Assembly (NCBI GenBank): GCA_016872385.1
Contig: VGZV01000008.1
Coordinates: 1 to 64,000 of the forward strand
Length of the DNA stretch: 64,000 bases
Source: SAR202 cluster bacterium
Lineage (GTDB): Bacteria > Chloroflexota > Dehalococcoidia > Lucifugimonadales > UBA3495
Reading direction: 5' to 3'
Shown here: positions 28,960 through 38,521 of the stretch, in pieces
Layout: every line of letters begins with the position of its first letter
How positions within the stretch are numbered: the first letter of the stretch is position 1
Program-made: the position numbers and the translations under genes
Notes under the pieces: generated by a model
Seen by the model: the letters and a program-made list of their open reading frames with translations, nothing else
Databases searched by the model: none
What the model was told of the DNA's origin: nothing

Positions 28960-29817
28960 ATGAAGACTGTGGGGATTGTTTATAATGCCCGTATCCCAGA
29001 AGCTCTGGACTTGAGCACTGCCATTTTTGACGGCCTGGCCCTGGACGGCGGGAGTTGGGTCTCCGCCGCCGAAGACCTGGAGAACCTGCGCCAGCGCATG
29101 TCTGCTACGGACATGGTAATAACGGTGGGCGGCGATGGCACCATTCTGCGGGCCATGCGTGTGACCGCTCCCTGCGGCGTCCCGGTGGTGGGCATCAACA
29201 TGGGCCGCCTGGGTTTTATGACCGAACTCTCCGTGCAGGAAGCCCTGGAAAAGCTGCCCCATTATTTTGAGGGCAGCTGCCGTGTGGAAGAACGCACCAT
29301 GCTTCAGGCGCGGTTGTTCCGGTGTAGCGGCGATGGCCCCTCGATAAAAGAGGGTCCCTACCACGCAGTAAATGACGTGGTGCTGGCTCGGGGCGCAGTT
29401 TCCCGGGTTGTAACCATTCGCGCCACCGTAGACGGGGCAGACGTGACCACCTTCCGTTCTGACGCAGTCATTCTGTCTACTGCCACCGGCAGCACTGGCT
29501 ACAACTTGTCGGTCGGCGGCCCAATCCTTGACCCCATGTCCCAGTGCATCGTGCTCAAGCCAGTGGCGGCCCACATTGGTCTGTCGGCTGCGCTGGTGCT
29601 GGCTCCGGCCACCAAGATTGAGCTGGCCCTGGGCGGCGACCAGCAGGCCACCCTGAGCCTGGACGGCAGTTTGGACTACCCTATGTCCCCCGGCGACCGG
29701 GTGGAACTGGAGCAAAGTCCCCTTCGGGCCAAGTTTTTGCGCGCTAACCCGCCCAATCATTTCTATGCTACCCTTACCCGCCGCTTGGGCTTTGGCCTGA
29801 GCCGCCGCGGCCAGTAG
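28960..29817 (+). CDS. nadK: NAD(+)/NADH kinase
   Basis: 'VGGDGTILRAMR', 'GINMGRLGFMTEL', 'STATGSTGYNLSVGGPIL'. Confidence 0.95.
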   Translation: MKTVGIVYNARIPEALDLSTAIFDGLALDGGSWVSAAEDLENLRQRMSATDMVITVGGDGTILRAMRVTAPCGVPVVGINMGRLGFMTELSVQEALEKLPHYFEGSCRVEERTMLQARLFRCSGDGPSIKEGPYHAVNDVVLARGAVSRVVTIRATVDGADVTTFRSDAVILSTATGSTGYNLSVGGPILDPMSQCIVLKPVAAHIGLSAALVLAPATKIELALGGDQQATLSLDGSLDYPMSPGDRVELEQSPLRAKFLRANPPNHFYATLTRRLGFGLSRRGQ

Positions 29818-29829
29818 CAGTGACAGAAC

Positions 29830-30372
29830 ATGTCAGGATCCGAATCCGAACCAACAGTGGAAACTCAGGTGGTTTTTCGCGGCCGTATTATGAATGTGCG
29901 TGTGGATAAGGTGCAGTTGCCCAGCGGCCGCGTCACTACCAGGGAAATTGCCGAGCACGGCAATTCGGTGTGCATCGTCCCCCTGGACGGCCAGGGCAAT
30001 GTGGTGCTGGTGCGCCAGTACCGCAAGCCCGCAAATGATGTCTTGCTGGAGGTCCCAGCCGGGGGCATTAACCACGGCGAAGTTTCCGAAGAGACGGTGC
30101 TGCGGGAACTTCAAGAAGAGACAGGGTTCACCGCAGGGAAACTACGCCATTTGTCCAGCTTCTGGGTGTCTCCCGGTTGGTGCACCGAATACATGCACGC
30201 CTACCTGGCTACCGAGTTGACGCCTTCCAAGCTTGAAGCGGACGACGACGAGAACATCACTGTGGTCTCGCTGCCCCTGAATCACGTCCCCAAGCTCATC
30301 GCCAGCGGAGAGATACAGGACGCCAAAAGCATTGCCGCCCTGCTGCTGGCAATGCAAGTGCAAGGGACTTAA
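29830..30372 (+). CDS. NUDIX hydrolase (ADP-ribose pyrophosphatase-like)
   Basis: Nudix box 'GGINHGEVSEETVLRELQEETGFTAG'. Confidence 0.92.
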   Translation: MSGSESEPTVETQVVFRGRIMNVRVDKVQLPSGRVTTREIAEHGNSVCIVPLDGQGNVVLVRQYRKPANDVLLEVPAGGINHGEVSEETVLRELQEETGFTAGKLRHLSSFWVSPGWCTEYMHAYLATELTPSKLEADDDENITVVSLPLNHVPKLIASGEIQDAKSIAALLLAMQVQGT

Positions 30373-30424
30373 AGGCATAGACATAACCTGAGCCACCATT
30401 TGATAATCAAAGGAGACGCCATCA

Positions 30425-32104
30425 ATGTTGGAGCATGATGTCCTGGTGATTGGGGCCGGGCTGGCCGGAATGCGCGCCGCCATTGCGGCCAAGGCCGGCG
30501 GCGCCAATACCGCCATCATAAGCAAGGTCCACCCGGTGCGCAGCCATTCCAACGCTGCCCAGGGGGGCATCAACGCCGCCCTCACCGACCGGGGCGACAA
30601 CTGGGAAGACCACGCCTACGATACGGTCAAGGGCAGCGACTTCCTGGGCGACCAGGATGCCATTGAGGTCATGTGCCGCCAGGCCGGGCGTTCCCTCATT
30701 GACATGGAGCACATGGGCGTCACCTTCAACCGGGACGATGAGGGGCACCTGGGCACCCGCGCCTTCGGCGGCCAGCGCCGCGCCCGCACCTTCTTCGTGG
30801 GGGACTTCACCGGCCAGGCGCTGCTCCACGTCATGTTTGAGCAGCTCATCAAGTCCGGCGTGCGCCGCTATGAAGAATGGTTCGTCACCTCCCTCATCCA
30901 GGAGCAGGGCCGGGTCTGCGGCGTGGTGGCCCTGGAAATCCGCACCGGCCAGTTGCAAGCCATTCGGGCCAAGACTCTCATCTTCTGCACCGGCGGCCTG
31001 GGCCGGGTATTTGAGCCCAGCACCAACGCCCTCATCGTCACCGGCGACGGCATGGCCCTGGCCTACAACGCGGGGGCGCGGCTCATGGATATGGAGATGG
31101 TGCAATACCACCCCACCACCCTGGCGGGCAGCGGCGTGCTAATCTCCGAAGCCGCCCGTGGCGAAGGTGCGCACCTGCTGGACAAGAATGGGGAGCGCTT
31201 TATGAAGAAGTACGCTCCCAACATGATGGAGCTGGCTTCCCGGGACGTGGTGTCCCGCGCCGAGCAGACCGAGATTAACGCGGGCAACGGGATTAACGGC
31301 TGCGTGCTGCTGGACTGCCGCCACCTGGGCGAGAAGCTGATTAAGGAAAAGCTCAGCCAGATTCGGGAGATTGGCATAGACCTGGCCGGGGCAGACATGA
31401 TTCGCGAACCCATACCCATCCGGCCCGGGATGCATTACATAATGGGCGGCATCAAGACCGACGTTGACGGCCTGACTAACCTGCCTGGCGTGTATGCTGC
31501 GGGCGAGTGCGCCTGTGTCAGCGTCCACGGCGGCAACCGCCTGGGCGCTAACTCGCTGTTGGACACCATCGTTTTTGGGGAACGGTCCGGCAACCACGCC
31601 GCGGCAGTTTCCAAGCAGATGGAGTTCATCGAATTCGATGGTGATGCGGCGGTGAAGCGGGAGGAACAGCGCATCCAGGGGATACTTAATCGTCCCCAGA
31701 ACGGAGACCGGGTCGCCAAGGTGCGGCTGGCAATGGGCCAGTCCATGAACCGCAACCTGGCGGTCTTCCGGAAGCAAGAGGGGATCGAGGAGACCATCCA
31801 GGAGTTGCAGGAACTCAAGACCCGCTACGCCCAGGCGCCTGTGGACGACAAGGGCAGGGTGTTCAACACCGACCTGGTCTTTGCCCTGGAGCTGGGTTTC
31901 ATGCTGGACTGCGCTGAGACCATTGCCGTCAGCGCCCTGGAGCGGAAAGACAGCCGCGGCGCGCAGTTCCGCACCGACTACCCCAAGCGCGATGACGAAA
32001 ACTGGCTCAAGCACATATCGGTGCGCAAGGGAGAGGTGGGGCCGGAGGTTTCCTACATGCCGGTGACTTTTACCAAGTGGAAGCCAGAGGAGCGGAAGTA
32101 TTAA
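30425..32104 (+). CDS. sdhA: Succinate dehydrogenase/fumarate reductase flavoprotein subunit
   Basis: 'HDVLVIGAGLAGMRAAIAA...HSNAAQGGINAAL', 'GLFAAGECA'-like 'GVYAAGECACVSVHGGNRLGANSLLDTIVFGERSG'. Confidence 0.95.
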   Translation: MLEHDVLVIGAGLAGMRAAIAAKAGGANTAIISKVHPVRSHSNAAQGGINAALTDRGDNWEDHAYDTVKGSDFLGDQDAIEVMCRQAGRSLIDMEHMGVTFNRDDEGHLGTRAFGGQRRARTFFVGDFTGQALLHVMFEQLIKSGVRRYEEWFVTSLIQEQGRVCGVVALEIRTGQLQAIRAKTLIFCTGGLGRVFEPSTNALIVTGDGMALAYNAGARLMDMEMVQYHPTTLAGSGVLISEAARGEGAHLLDKNGERFMKKYAPNMMELASRDVVSRAEQTEINAGNGINGCVLLDCRHLGEKLIKEKLSQIREIGIDLAGADMIREPIPIRPGMHYIMGGIKTDVDGLTNLPGVYAAGECACVSVHGGNRLGANSLLDTIVFGERSGNHAAAVSKQMEFIEFDGDAAVKREEQRIQGILNRPQNGDRVAKVRLAMGQSMNRNLAVFRKQEGIEETIQELQELKTRYAQAPVDDKGRVFNTDLVFALELGFMLDCAETIAVSALERKDSRGAQFRTDYPKRDDENWLKHISVRKGEVGPEVSYMPVTFTKWKPEERKY

Positions 32105-32107
32105 TCC

Positions 32108-33082
32108 ATGGAGCTCACACTTCGCATCAAGCGGTTTAACCCCGGCGCCGAGCGCCCCCAGGCTTACTGGAAGGACTACCCGGTGTCCATTGAGGACAAC
32201 GCCACTGTGTTGGACACCCTCATCTATATTCGCGAGTCCCTCGACGGTTCCCTTACCTTGCGCTGTTCCTGCCGCAGCGCTATCTGCGGCTCCTGCGCCA
32301 TGCGCATCAACGGCCACGCGGGCCTCGCCTGCAAGACCAAGGCCAGCGAGGCTAAAGACAAGGACGGCGTAATCCGCGTGGAACCCGCCGGCAACATGCC
32401 CGCCGTTAAAGACCTGGCGGTGAACCTGGACCTGTTCTGGCGCAAGATTGAGCAGGTGGAGCCGTATTTGAAACCCCAGGGGCCGGTGCCGGAGGCCGAG
32501 TACGTGGTCTCCAACGAGTCCATGCTGCACCTTTCGGGCGTTACGGCCTGCATTATGTGCGGCGCTTGCGTTTCGGACTGCACCGTGCTGGAAGTGGACC
32601 CCAACTTCCTGGGGCCTGCGGCTTTGGCCAAAGCCTACCGCTTCACTGCTGACCCTCGGGACGGCGACGCCAAGGGTGTGTCCCGGGACCGGCTGCGTAC
32701 CCTCAGCGAGTATGGCGGCATGTGGGACTGCACCCGCTGTTACGAATGCGTCCAGGCCTGCCCCAAGGGCGTGGCGCCCATGGACCGCATCATGGCTCTG
32801 CGGGATCAGGCCATCAAGGCCGGGTTCGGCAACAACAACGGCGCCCGCCACACCGAGGCGTTCACCGAGTCGGTAGGGCACAGTGGAATGCTGGATGAGT
32901 TGCAGCTGCCCATCAAGACCGTGGGAGTCACCAACTTGCCCGCCCTGCTGGGCTTCGCCCCCGTGGGATTCCGCGCGCTGACCCACGGCAAGCTGCCGCC
33001 CCTGGTGCACAAGAACATCGAGAATGTGGAGAACGTCCGCAAGCTGTACCAAAAGCTGGACGCCTCTGAATCGGAAAAATGA
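32108..33082 (+). CDS. sdhB: Succinate dehydrogenase/fumarate reductase iron-sulfur subunit
   Basis: 2Fe-2S 'CSCRSAICGSCAM'; 'CIMCGACVSDC'; 'CTRCYECVQACPKG'. Confidence 0.94.
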   Translation: MELTLRIKRFNPGAERPQAYWKDYPVSIEDNATVLDTLIYIRESLDGSLTLRCSCRSAICGSCAMRINGHAGLACKTKASEAKDKDGVIRVEPAGNMPAVKDLAVNLDLFWRKIEQVEPYLKPQGPVPEAEYVVSNESMLHLSGVTACIMCGACVSDCTVLEVDPNFLGPAALAKAYRFTADPRDGDAKGVSRDRLRTLSEYGGMWDCTRCYECVQACPKGVAPMDRIMALRDQAIKAGFGNNNGARHTEAFTESVGHSGMLDELQLPIKTVGVTNLPALLGFAPVGFRALTHGKLPPLVHKNIENVENVRKLYQKLDASESEK

Positions 33083-33094
33083 AGTAGGAATCCG

Positions 33095-33160
33095 CTCATG
33101 GTGAGCCTGTCGAACCATGAACGTGCTGGCCCTCGTCCTCCGACAAGCTCAGGACGAGCG
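33095..33160. repeat. Intergenic palindromic repeat (copy 1; CTCATGGTGAGCCTGTCGAACCATG...CTCGTCCTCCGACAAGCTCAGGACGAG)
   Basis: Two adjacent hairpins; similar copy at 43083-43155. Confidence 0.8.
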
Positions 33161-33204
33161 GTACTGATTATCTATGCTGGGACAGTGGCAGGCTGGAGGA
33201 ACTT

Positions 33205-34089
33205 TTGAAGTACGCATTCTATCCCGGATGTGTGTCCCGCGGCGGCTGCCCGGAACTTTACCCGGCGGCCAAGCTTATCTGCCAGCGTTTGGGCATTGAA
33301 TTGGACGAGATGCCCTCCGCCGCCTGTTGCGGCGCCGGTGTTATGCAGGAGAAAAACCGGCTGCTGGGCGACGTGCTTAATGCCCGCACCCTGGCCATGG
33401 CGGAAAAGCGCGGCCTGCCTTTGATGACCATTTGCAGCACCTGCCAGGGCGTGATGAGCCAGGCCAACCACCGGATGAAGTCCGACCCGGCCTATCTGGC
33501 CCAGATTAATTCCCACATTGCTGAGGAAGGGCTGGAATACAAGGGCACGGTCCAGCCCAAGCATCTGCTGTGGGTCTTGATTGAAGACTTTGGCCTGGAC
33601 AAGCTGACGCCTCTAATCACCAAGCCCCTGGGGGGCCTGCGGATAGCCCCATTTTATGGCTGCTACATTGTGCGGCCCACCGAGGCTCTGGGTATTCAGG
33701 ACCACCCGGAGCGCCAGCGCTCCCTGGAGACCCTCATTTCCACCGTGGGGGCTACCGTGGTGGACTTTGAGGGTAAGACCCGGTGCTGCGGCTTCCCCAT
33801 TTTGACCATTAACGAAAAGAACTCCATGACCATGGTGGGCAAGCATACTTCCCAGGCCAAGGACCTGGGGGCCGACGCCATGGTTACACCCTGTCCGCTG
33901 TGCCACCTGAACCTGGACGGCTACCAGCCCAAGGCTGCGTCCCAGGCCCAGCGCCGCATTGACCTGCCTATCCTGCATCTGCCGCAGCTTATTGGGCTGG
34001 CTATGGGCATCAGTCCCCGGGAGTTGGGTTTGCAGCGCAACATTGTCAGCACCAAGCCGTTGATGATGAAACTGGGGGTTGGCGCATAG
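33205..34089 (+). CDS. CoB-CoM heterodisulfide reductase HdrB-like / SdhE-type CCG-domain protein
   Basis: Two cysteine-rich CCG-like motifs '[14 protein letters not shown]' and 'TRCCGFPI...[11 protein letters not shown]'; follows sdhAB. Confidence 0.88.
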   Translation: MKYAFYPGCVSRGGCPELYPAAKLICQRLGIELDEMPSAACCGAGVMQEKNRLLGDVLNARTLAMAEKRGLPLMTICSTCQGVMSQANHRMKSDPAYLAQINSHIAEEGLEYKGTVQPKHLLWVLIEDFGLDKLTPLITKPLGGLRIAPFYGCYIVRPTEALGIQDHPERQRSLETLISTVGATVVDFEGKTRCCGFPILTINEKNSMTMVGKHTSQAKDLGADAMVTPCPLCHLNLDGYQPKAASQAQRRIDLPILHLPQLIGLAMGISPRELGLQRNIVSTKPLMMKLGVGA

Positions 34090-34134
34090 GGCCAGCAACC
34101 CGCCGGTGCTAGACATGAACTACGCCGGCCTGCC

Positions 34135-34854
34135 ATGAAAACCAGCCGTCTTGGCCATGCCGCCCGGAAGTTCTTCCCCGTTCAGCTCCTGAATGGGGGC
34201 GGCCGCTCACCGTTTGGGCCGCCCACGGGTGCGGCTGCACCAGAATCCGGGTCTCTGGCCGCACCTGTCCCTCAAAGTAACGTGGCGCAGGCGGCGGCAC
34301 GCTTTCAGAGCATAAAAGGCCGGGCGCTGGTCTGGGGACTCTGGTTGATGCCACTGGTAGTCCTGCCAGCCATGGCAGGCATGTCCATTGGCCACGGCTT
34401 TGCCCGGGTGGCGGTGGAAGGTGGGCTGGCGCTGTCCGAGCGTACACTGGCTAGTTGTGACATTGGAGTGGGATTCCAGACATTGGTTCTGGAGGCAGGC
34501 AACGCCCGATTCTCCCCGGCCAGCGCCATGTACATCAGCGCTGTCCTTTCCCTCATGGTGGTCATTCTCACCGCCCACTTGCTGGTGCGCAGCGTGCCTC
34601 GGGCGCTGGGCGCCACCTGGTCCAGGGGACTGGTTGGGCCAAAGCCGGAACAGTTGCAGCCTGATGCCTTGGAAAGCAACTACGTTGCCTACGTGTCCAA
34701 CGTGGAGCGCTGGCTCAACTCCCCCCTGCAATTTGTGGCCGGATCGGTCTTCGCCTTGCTGCTGGTTTCCTACCGGTTGAGCTTTGTCGGCATTTGGGAG
34801 ATTTGGAGCTTTCATCCTGAGTTGGACCCTACTACCTTAGAGTTTTGCCTGTAA
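34135..34854 (+). CDS. Uncharacterised membrane protein, possibly 5' part of a split gene
   Basis: Several predicted TM segments; overlaps the next ORF by 10 nt in another frame. Confidence 0.55.
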   Translation: MKTSRLGHAARKFFPVQLLNGGGRSPFGPPTGAAAPESGSLAAPVPQSNVAQAAARFQSIKGRALVWGLWLMPLVVLPAMAGMSIGHGFARVAVEGGLALSERTLASCDIGVGFQTLVLEAGNARFSPASAMYISAVLSLMVVILTAHLLVRSVPRALGATWSRGLVGPKPEQLQPDALESNYVAYVSNVERWLNSPLQFVAGSVFALLLVSYRLSFVGIWEIWSFHPELDPTTLEFCL

Positions 34855-35495
34855 ACGTCCTCCTGATTCTGGAGGCGGCCGCCGGGTTCTTTGTGGGGCT
34901 AATGGTCTGGCGCATGATGGTGATTGGTTTTCAGGTAGGACGGCTGGGGCGCAGGTTCACCGTAATTCCCCAATCGGAGCATTGGGACCGCTGCGGCGGC
35001 ATGGGACCGGTGGGGAACTTGTGCGTGATGAACGCCATGATTATCAGTGTCGCCGGCACATTTCTTGGCGGATGGGCTGTGCTGGGGCCCTTTCTCCCCA
35101 GCAATCTCTACCGGTGCCTTGCCGACTACTGGGCTGTCCCCTTTCTGTCCCAGCTCTTGGTGTTCCTGGTGCTGTCAGGGGTGGCGTTCTTTTTGCCGGT
35201 GTGGAGCATCCACCAGCTTATGGTAGCCCGGCGGACAATGGTGCGGGAACAACTGGACCAACTTTCCCAGCAAATCAGCAACCGCTCCCGGGAACTGCTG
35301 GACCGGGCCGGCCGGATACCCGCGGACGAGGGTGAGCGCATGACCAAAGAACTGGAGCTGATGCGCCACACTTACCAGAGCCACCAGCACCAGGAGGTGT
35401 GGCCCTTTAATCTGGCGATGATGGTGAAACTGCTAATCCCCCAGGTGGCCACCGTGGTGGGCGTGTTCAGCGCCATGGAAAGCCTGCTGGGGTAA
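34845..35495 (+). CDS. Uncharacterised membrane protein, possibly 3' part of the same split gene
   Basis: TM segments plus 'RDRCGG'-like 'EHWDRCGGMGPVGNL'; weak start codon (TTG) inside the upstream ORF. Confidence 0.55.
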   Translation: MPVNVLLILEAAAGFFVGLMVWRMMVIGFQVGRLGRRFTVIPQSEHWDRCGGMGPVGNLCVMNAMIISVAGTFLGGWAVLGPFLPSNLYRCLADYWAVPFLSQLLVFLVLSGVAFFLPVWSIHQLMVARRTMVREQLDQLSQQISNRSRELLDRAGRIPADEGERMTKELELMRHTYQSHQHQEVWPFNLAMMVKLLIPQVATVVGVFSAMESLLG

Positions 35496-35683
35496 CATTA
35501 TATAGTGAAGTCTACATAACGTATCTTGTGCGAACCAACGTCTCGGAACCTTTTGTCATATGGTGTTTAAAAAGATTTGGCGCGCATGGTTCCACAAGCT
35601 CTGCGGGAGCCGAGAAAAGCCGCTCACCGTCTTGAAGGGCGCTTTCTGAGGTGAGTCATTGCCGACCGCGGGGTCAGTGGGTG

Positions 35684-36796
35684 CTAACCTCGCGCAGTGG
35701 TCTTTACCACCATCATCGGCCCATCCAGCTTCACTAGCAGAGCCTCGATTTGCCGGAGCAAAAGGTCCAGGTTCCACCCTTTGGCGGCGGAGACCAGCAC
35801 GCTGGGATACTCGTTGGACCCTGCCAGCCCGGCCAAAGAGGGCGTGCTGGCGCCGTTGGGAAGCTCCAGCAGGTCAATCTTGTTGACCACCAGCAGCCTG
35901 GGCTTGTCGCCCAAATCCAACTCCCGCAGCGTAGTTTCCACCACTTCCGCCTGCTCCGGCGCCTTGGGATGAGTTATGTCCACTACGTGCAGCAGCAGGT
36001 CTGAGTCGGCGAGTTCTTCCAGTGTGGCCCGAAAGGCGGCTACCACCGTGGGTGAGAGTTTCTGGATGAATCCCACGGTGTCCGATAGGAGCAGCGGCCC
36101 GCCAGAGGGCAGCCGGATGCGGCGCGTCACAGCGTCCAAGGTGGAGAACAGCTGATCTTGCGCCACCACTCCCGCGCTGGTCAGGGCATTGAACAGAGTG
36201 CTTTTCCCCACGTTGGTATAGCCCACCAGGGTGGCTTGTGGCACTCCGGCCTTCTTGCGCTGCCCACGGTACAGGCTGCGGCGCTGCCGGACCTTCTCCA
36301 GTTCCTGCTCAATTTTCCGAATACGCTGGCGGATAAGCCGCCGGTCGGTCTCCAACTGGCTCTCGCCGGGGCCGCGGGTGCCGATGCCCGCGCCCAAACG
36401 CTCCAGGTGGGACCACTGTCCTACCAGGCGGGGCAGCAGATATTGGTGCTGGGCCAGCTCCACCTGGAGTTTCCCTTCGTGGGTGCGGGCGTGGCGGCCG
36501 AACACGTCCAGAATCAGGGCGGTCCGGTCAATTACCTTTAGCTGGAGCGCCCTTTCCAGATTGCGCTGCTGGGCGGGAGTCAGCTCGTCATCGAAAATGA
36601 CCACGTCGGCGTGCTGCCCGGCTGCCAGGTCTTGAAGTTCCTGTAGTTTGCCCTTGCCCAAGTAGGTGGAAGTGAAGCGTTCGGCGCGCTGGGCCACTTG
36701 CCCCACAATTTCAGCCCCGGCCGTGCGGGCCAAGTAAGCCAGTTCAGCTACCGTGTCGCTGAGGTCCCAAAGGCCAGGACGGTCCCGCAACTCCAC
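35684..36796 (-). CDS. hflX: GTPase HflX
   Basis: '[25 protein letters not shown]', G1 '[16 protein letters not shown]'. Confidence 0.96.
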   Translation of the reverse strand: MELRDRPGLWDLSDTVAELAYLARTAGAEIVGQVAQRAERFTSTYLGKGKLQELQDLAAGQHADVVIFDDELTPAQQRNLERALQLKVIDRTALILDVFGRHARTHEGKLQVELAQHQYLLPRLVGQWSHLERLGAGIGTRGPGESQLETDRRLIRQRIRKIEQELEKVRQRRSLYRGQRKKAGVPQATLVGYTNVGKSTLFNALTSAGVVAQDQLFSTLDAVTRRIRLPSGGPLLLSDTVGFIQKLSPTVVAAFRATLEELADSDLLLHVVDITHPKAPEQAEVVETTLRELDLGDKPRLLVVNKIDLLELPNGASTPSLAGLAGSNEYPSVLVSAAKGWNLDLLLRQIEALLVKLDGPMMVVKTTARG

Positions 36797-36856
36797 GGCT
36801 GCCAGGACGGCGCGCTCTTGCTTTGGCCCGGTCTGAATAGCTTCGCGCGGGATGGC

Positions 36857-38038
36857 TTAACCCCTCCCCGGGGCTGCAGGCATGCGCCAGGACTCCAGGC
36901 GGCGGCACCCTTCTTCAATGCGTTCATCGGGCGTGGTCAGAGACAACCTTATGTAACCTTCCCCGCACTTGCCGTAGCTGGAACCTGGGGTTACTACGAT
37001 GTTGATTTCTTCCAGCAGCCGGGCAGCAAACTGGGCAGAAGTAAAACCGTCGGGCACCCTGGCCCAGATGTAAAGGCTGGCCTTGGGCACTGCCACCCTG
37101 AGACCCAGGTTACGCAGCGCCCGCACCACCCGGTCCCGGCGGCGCTGGTAAACCACGCGGTTGTCCTCCACACAGTCCTGGGGCCCAGTCAAGGCCTGGA
37201 TGGCCATTTCCTGGATGGCCTGAGGGATGCCCGAATCCAGGTTGGCCTTAATCTGGAACAAGGCCTTGATCATGTCGGCGTTGCCCACCGCCATGCCGAT
37301 GCGCCAGCCCGTCATGTTATAGGTCTTGGACAGAGAGTGGAACTCCAGGCCGATATCCTTGGCCCCGTCCAACTCCATAAAGCTGATGGGCCGGTACCCA
37401 TCGTAGCCAATCTCGCTGTAGGCGGCGTCGTGCAGCAAGGCAATATCGTTCTCGTGACAGAATGCCAGCGCCGAGGACAGGTCTTCCGCCGTGGCGATGG
37501 CGCTGGTGGGGTTGTTGGGGTAGTTCAGCCACATGACCTTGGCCGCCCGCGCCACTTCCTGAGGAATTGCGTCCAGCTCCGGCAGCCAGCCGTTCTGCTC
37601 GTACAGGGGCATCAAGTAGCTTTCCGCGCCAGCAAACATGGTGCCCACGCCATAGACCGGGTAGGCGGGGTCTGGAACCAGGGCCAGGTCGCCAGGGTCC
37701 AGGAAGCAGAAGGCGGCGTGACCGATGCCCTCCTTGGCGCCAATCAACGGCAGCACTTCCTTGTCCGGGTCCAGCTTTACGCCAAACCGCTGTTCGTACC
37801 AGTAGGCGATGGCCCGGCGTACCTCCGGCAGGCCGTCGGTTTCCGGGTAGCGGTGGTTGGGCGGAGACTGGCAGGCATCCAGAAGCTTGTCAATGAAAGG
37901 CTGGGGGGTAGGCATGTCCGGGTCGCCAATGCCGAAGGTAACCACATCCACTCCGGCGGCCCGCTTGGCGGCGATAATCCGGGAGATTTCCACGAAGGGA
38001 TAGGGCGCCAGTTTGCCTAGACGGTTGGATAATTTCAT
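36857..38038 (-). CDS. dapL: LL-diaminopimelate aminotransferase-type class I/II aminotransferase
   Basis: 'ISRIIAAKRAAGVDVVTFGIGDPDMPTPQPFIDKL', 'WLNYPNNPTSAIA', PLP Lys 'FHSLSKTYNMTGWRIGMAVGN'. Confidence 0.85.
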   Translation of the reverse strand: MKLSNRLGKLAPYPFVEISRIIAAKRAAGVDVVTFGIGDPDMPTPQPFIDKLLDACQSPPNHRYPETDGLPEVRRAIAYWYEQRFGVKLDPDKEVLPLIGAKEGIGHAAFCFLDPGDLALVPDPAYPVYGVGTMFAGAESYLMPLYEQNGWLPELDAIPQEVARAAKVMWLNYPNNPTSAIATAEDLSSALAFCHENDIALLHDAAYSEIGYDGYRPISFMELDGAKDIGLEFHSLSKTYNMTGWRIGMAVGNADMIKALFQIKANLDSGIPQAIQEMAIQALTGPQDCVEDNRVVYQRRRDRVVRALRNLGLRVAVPKASLYIWARVPDGFTSAQFAARLLEEINIVVTPGSSYGKCGEGYIRLSLTTPDERIEEGCRRLESWRMPAAPGRG

Positions 38039-38053
38039 GTGCGAGGAACACTC

Positions 38054-38521
38054 CTACTGCTGAAGTGTCGAGCCAACCTTAATTTGAGGAACAGGCAAGT
38101 CCAAATCATTCAGAACTTTCTCTAGCTTTCTCTGGAAACTATAAAGGCTTTCATCTAAATCTAACTCTACGACAGGAATCCTTGATTTTTGGAATGAGAA
38201 TCGCAAAGCGGCAGACAGTTCGGCATTGGTGAGCAGGACTGGCACTACTGGAATTTCGGTATCATGCCAAGACTCGGCTACCTTCTGATACATGACCATC
38301 TGCCCCCACGTGGCAAACGACAGGAACCTACCGCTGGATACGCCCTTAACCTCAATTAGATAGGCCGCCTTATCTGTTCTGAAAAGATAATCGCTTCGGA
38401 TTCCCTCTGCCAGTGGAAATTCCCTAACCAGTTCGCCTTCGAACTCGGCGAACAGCTGCTCCACCCGGTAGGCAATCTGCGCTTCACGGTTTCGCCACTC
38501 TTGCATCATCCCACCTTCCAC
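38054..38521 (-). CDS. Uncharacterised protein with PD-(D/E)xK nuclease-like motif
   Basis: 'IRSDYLFRTDKAAYLIEVKGVSSG...WGQMVMYQK' resembles D...ExK...QxxxY. Confidence 0.55.
   Translation of the reverse strand: MEGGMMQEWRNREAQIAYRVEQLFAEFEGELVREFPLAEGIRSDYLFRTDKAAYLIEVKGVSSGRFLSFATWGQMVMYQKVAESWHDTEIPVVPVLLTNAELSAALRFSFQKSRIPVVELDLDESLYSFQRKLEKVLNDLDLPVPQIKVGSTLQQ

Noticed and set aside
31139-33118. 659-aa minus-strand ORF opposite sdhA/sdhB
   Set aside because: Antisense shadow of GC-rich genes with strong family matches on the plus strand; its translation is low-complexity with no recognisable domain.
36698-38020. 440-aa plus-strand ORF opposite dapL
   Set aside because: Antisense shadow of dapL, which has clear PLP-aminotransferase motifs.
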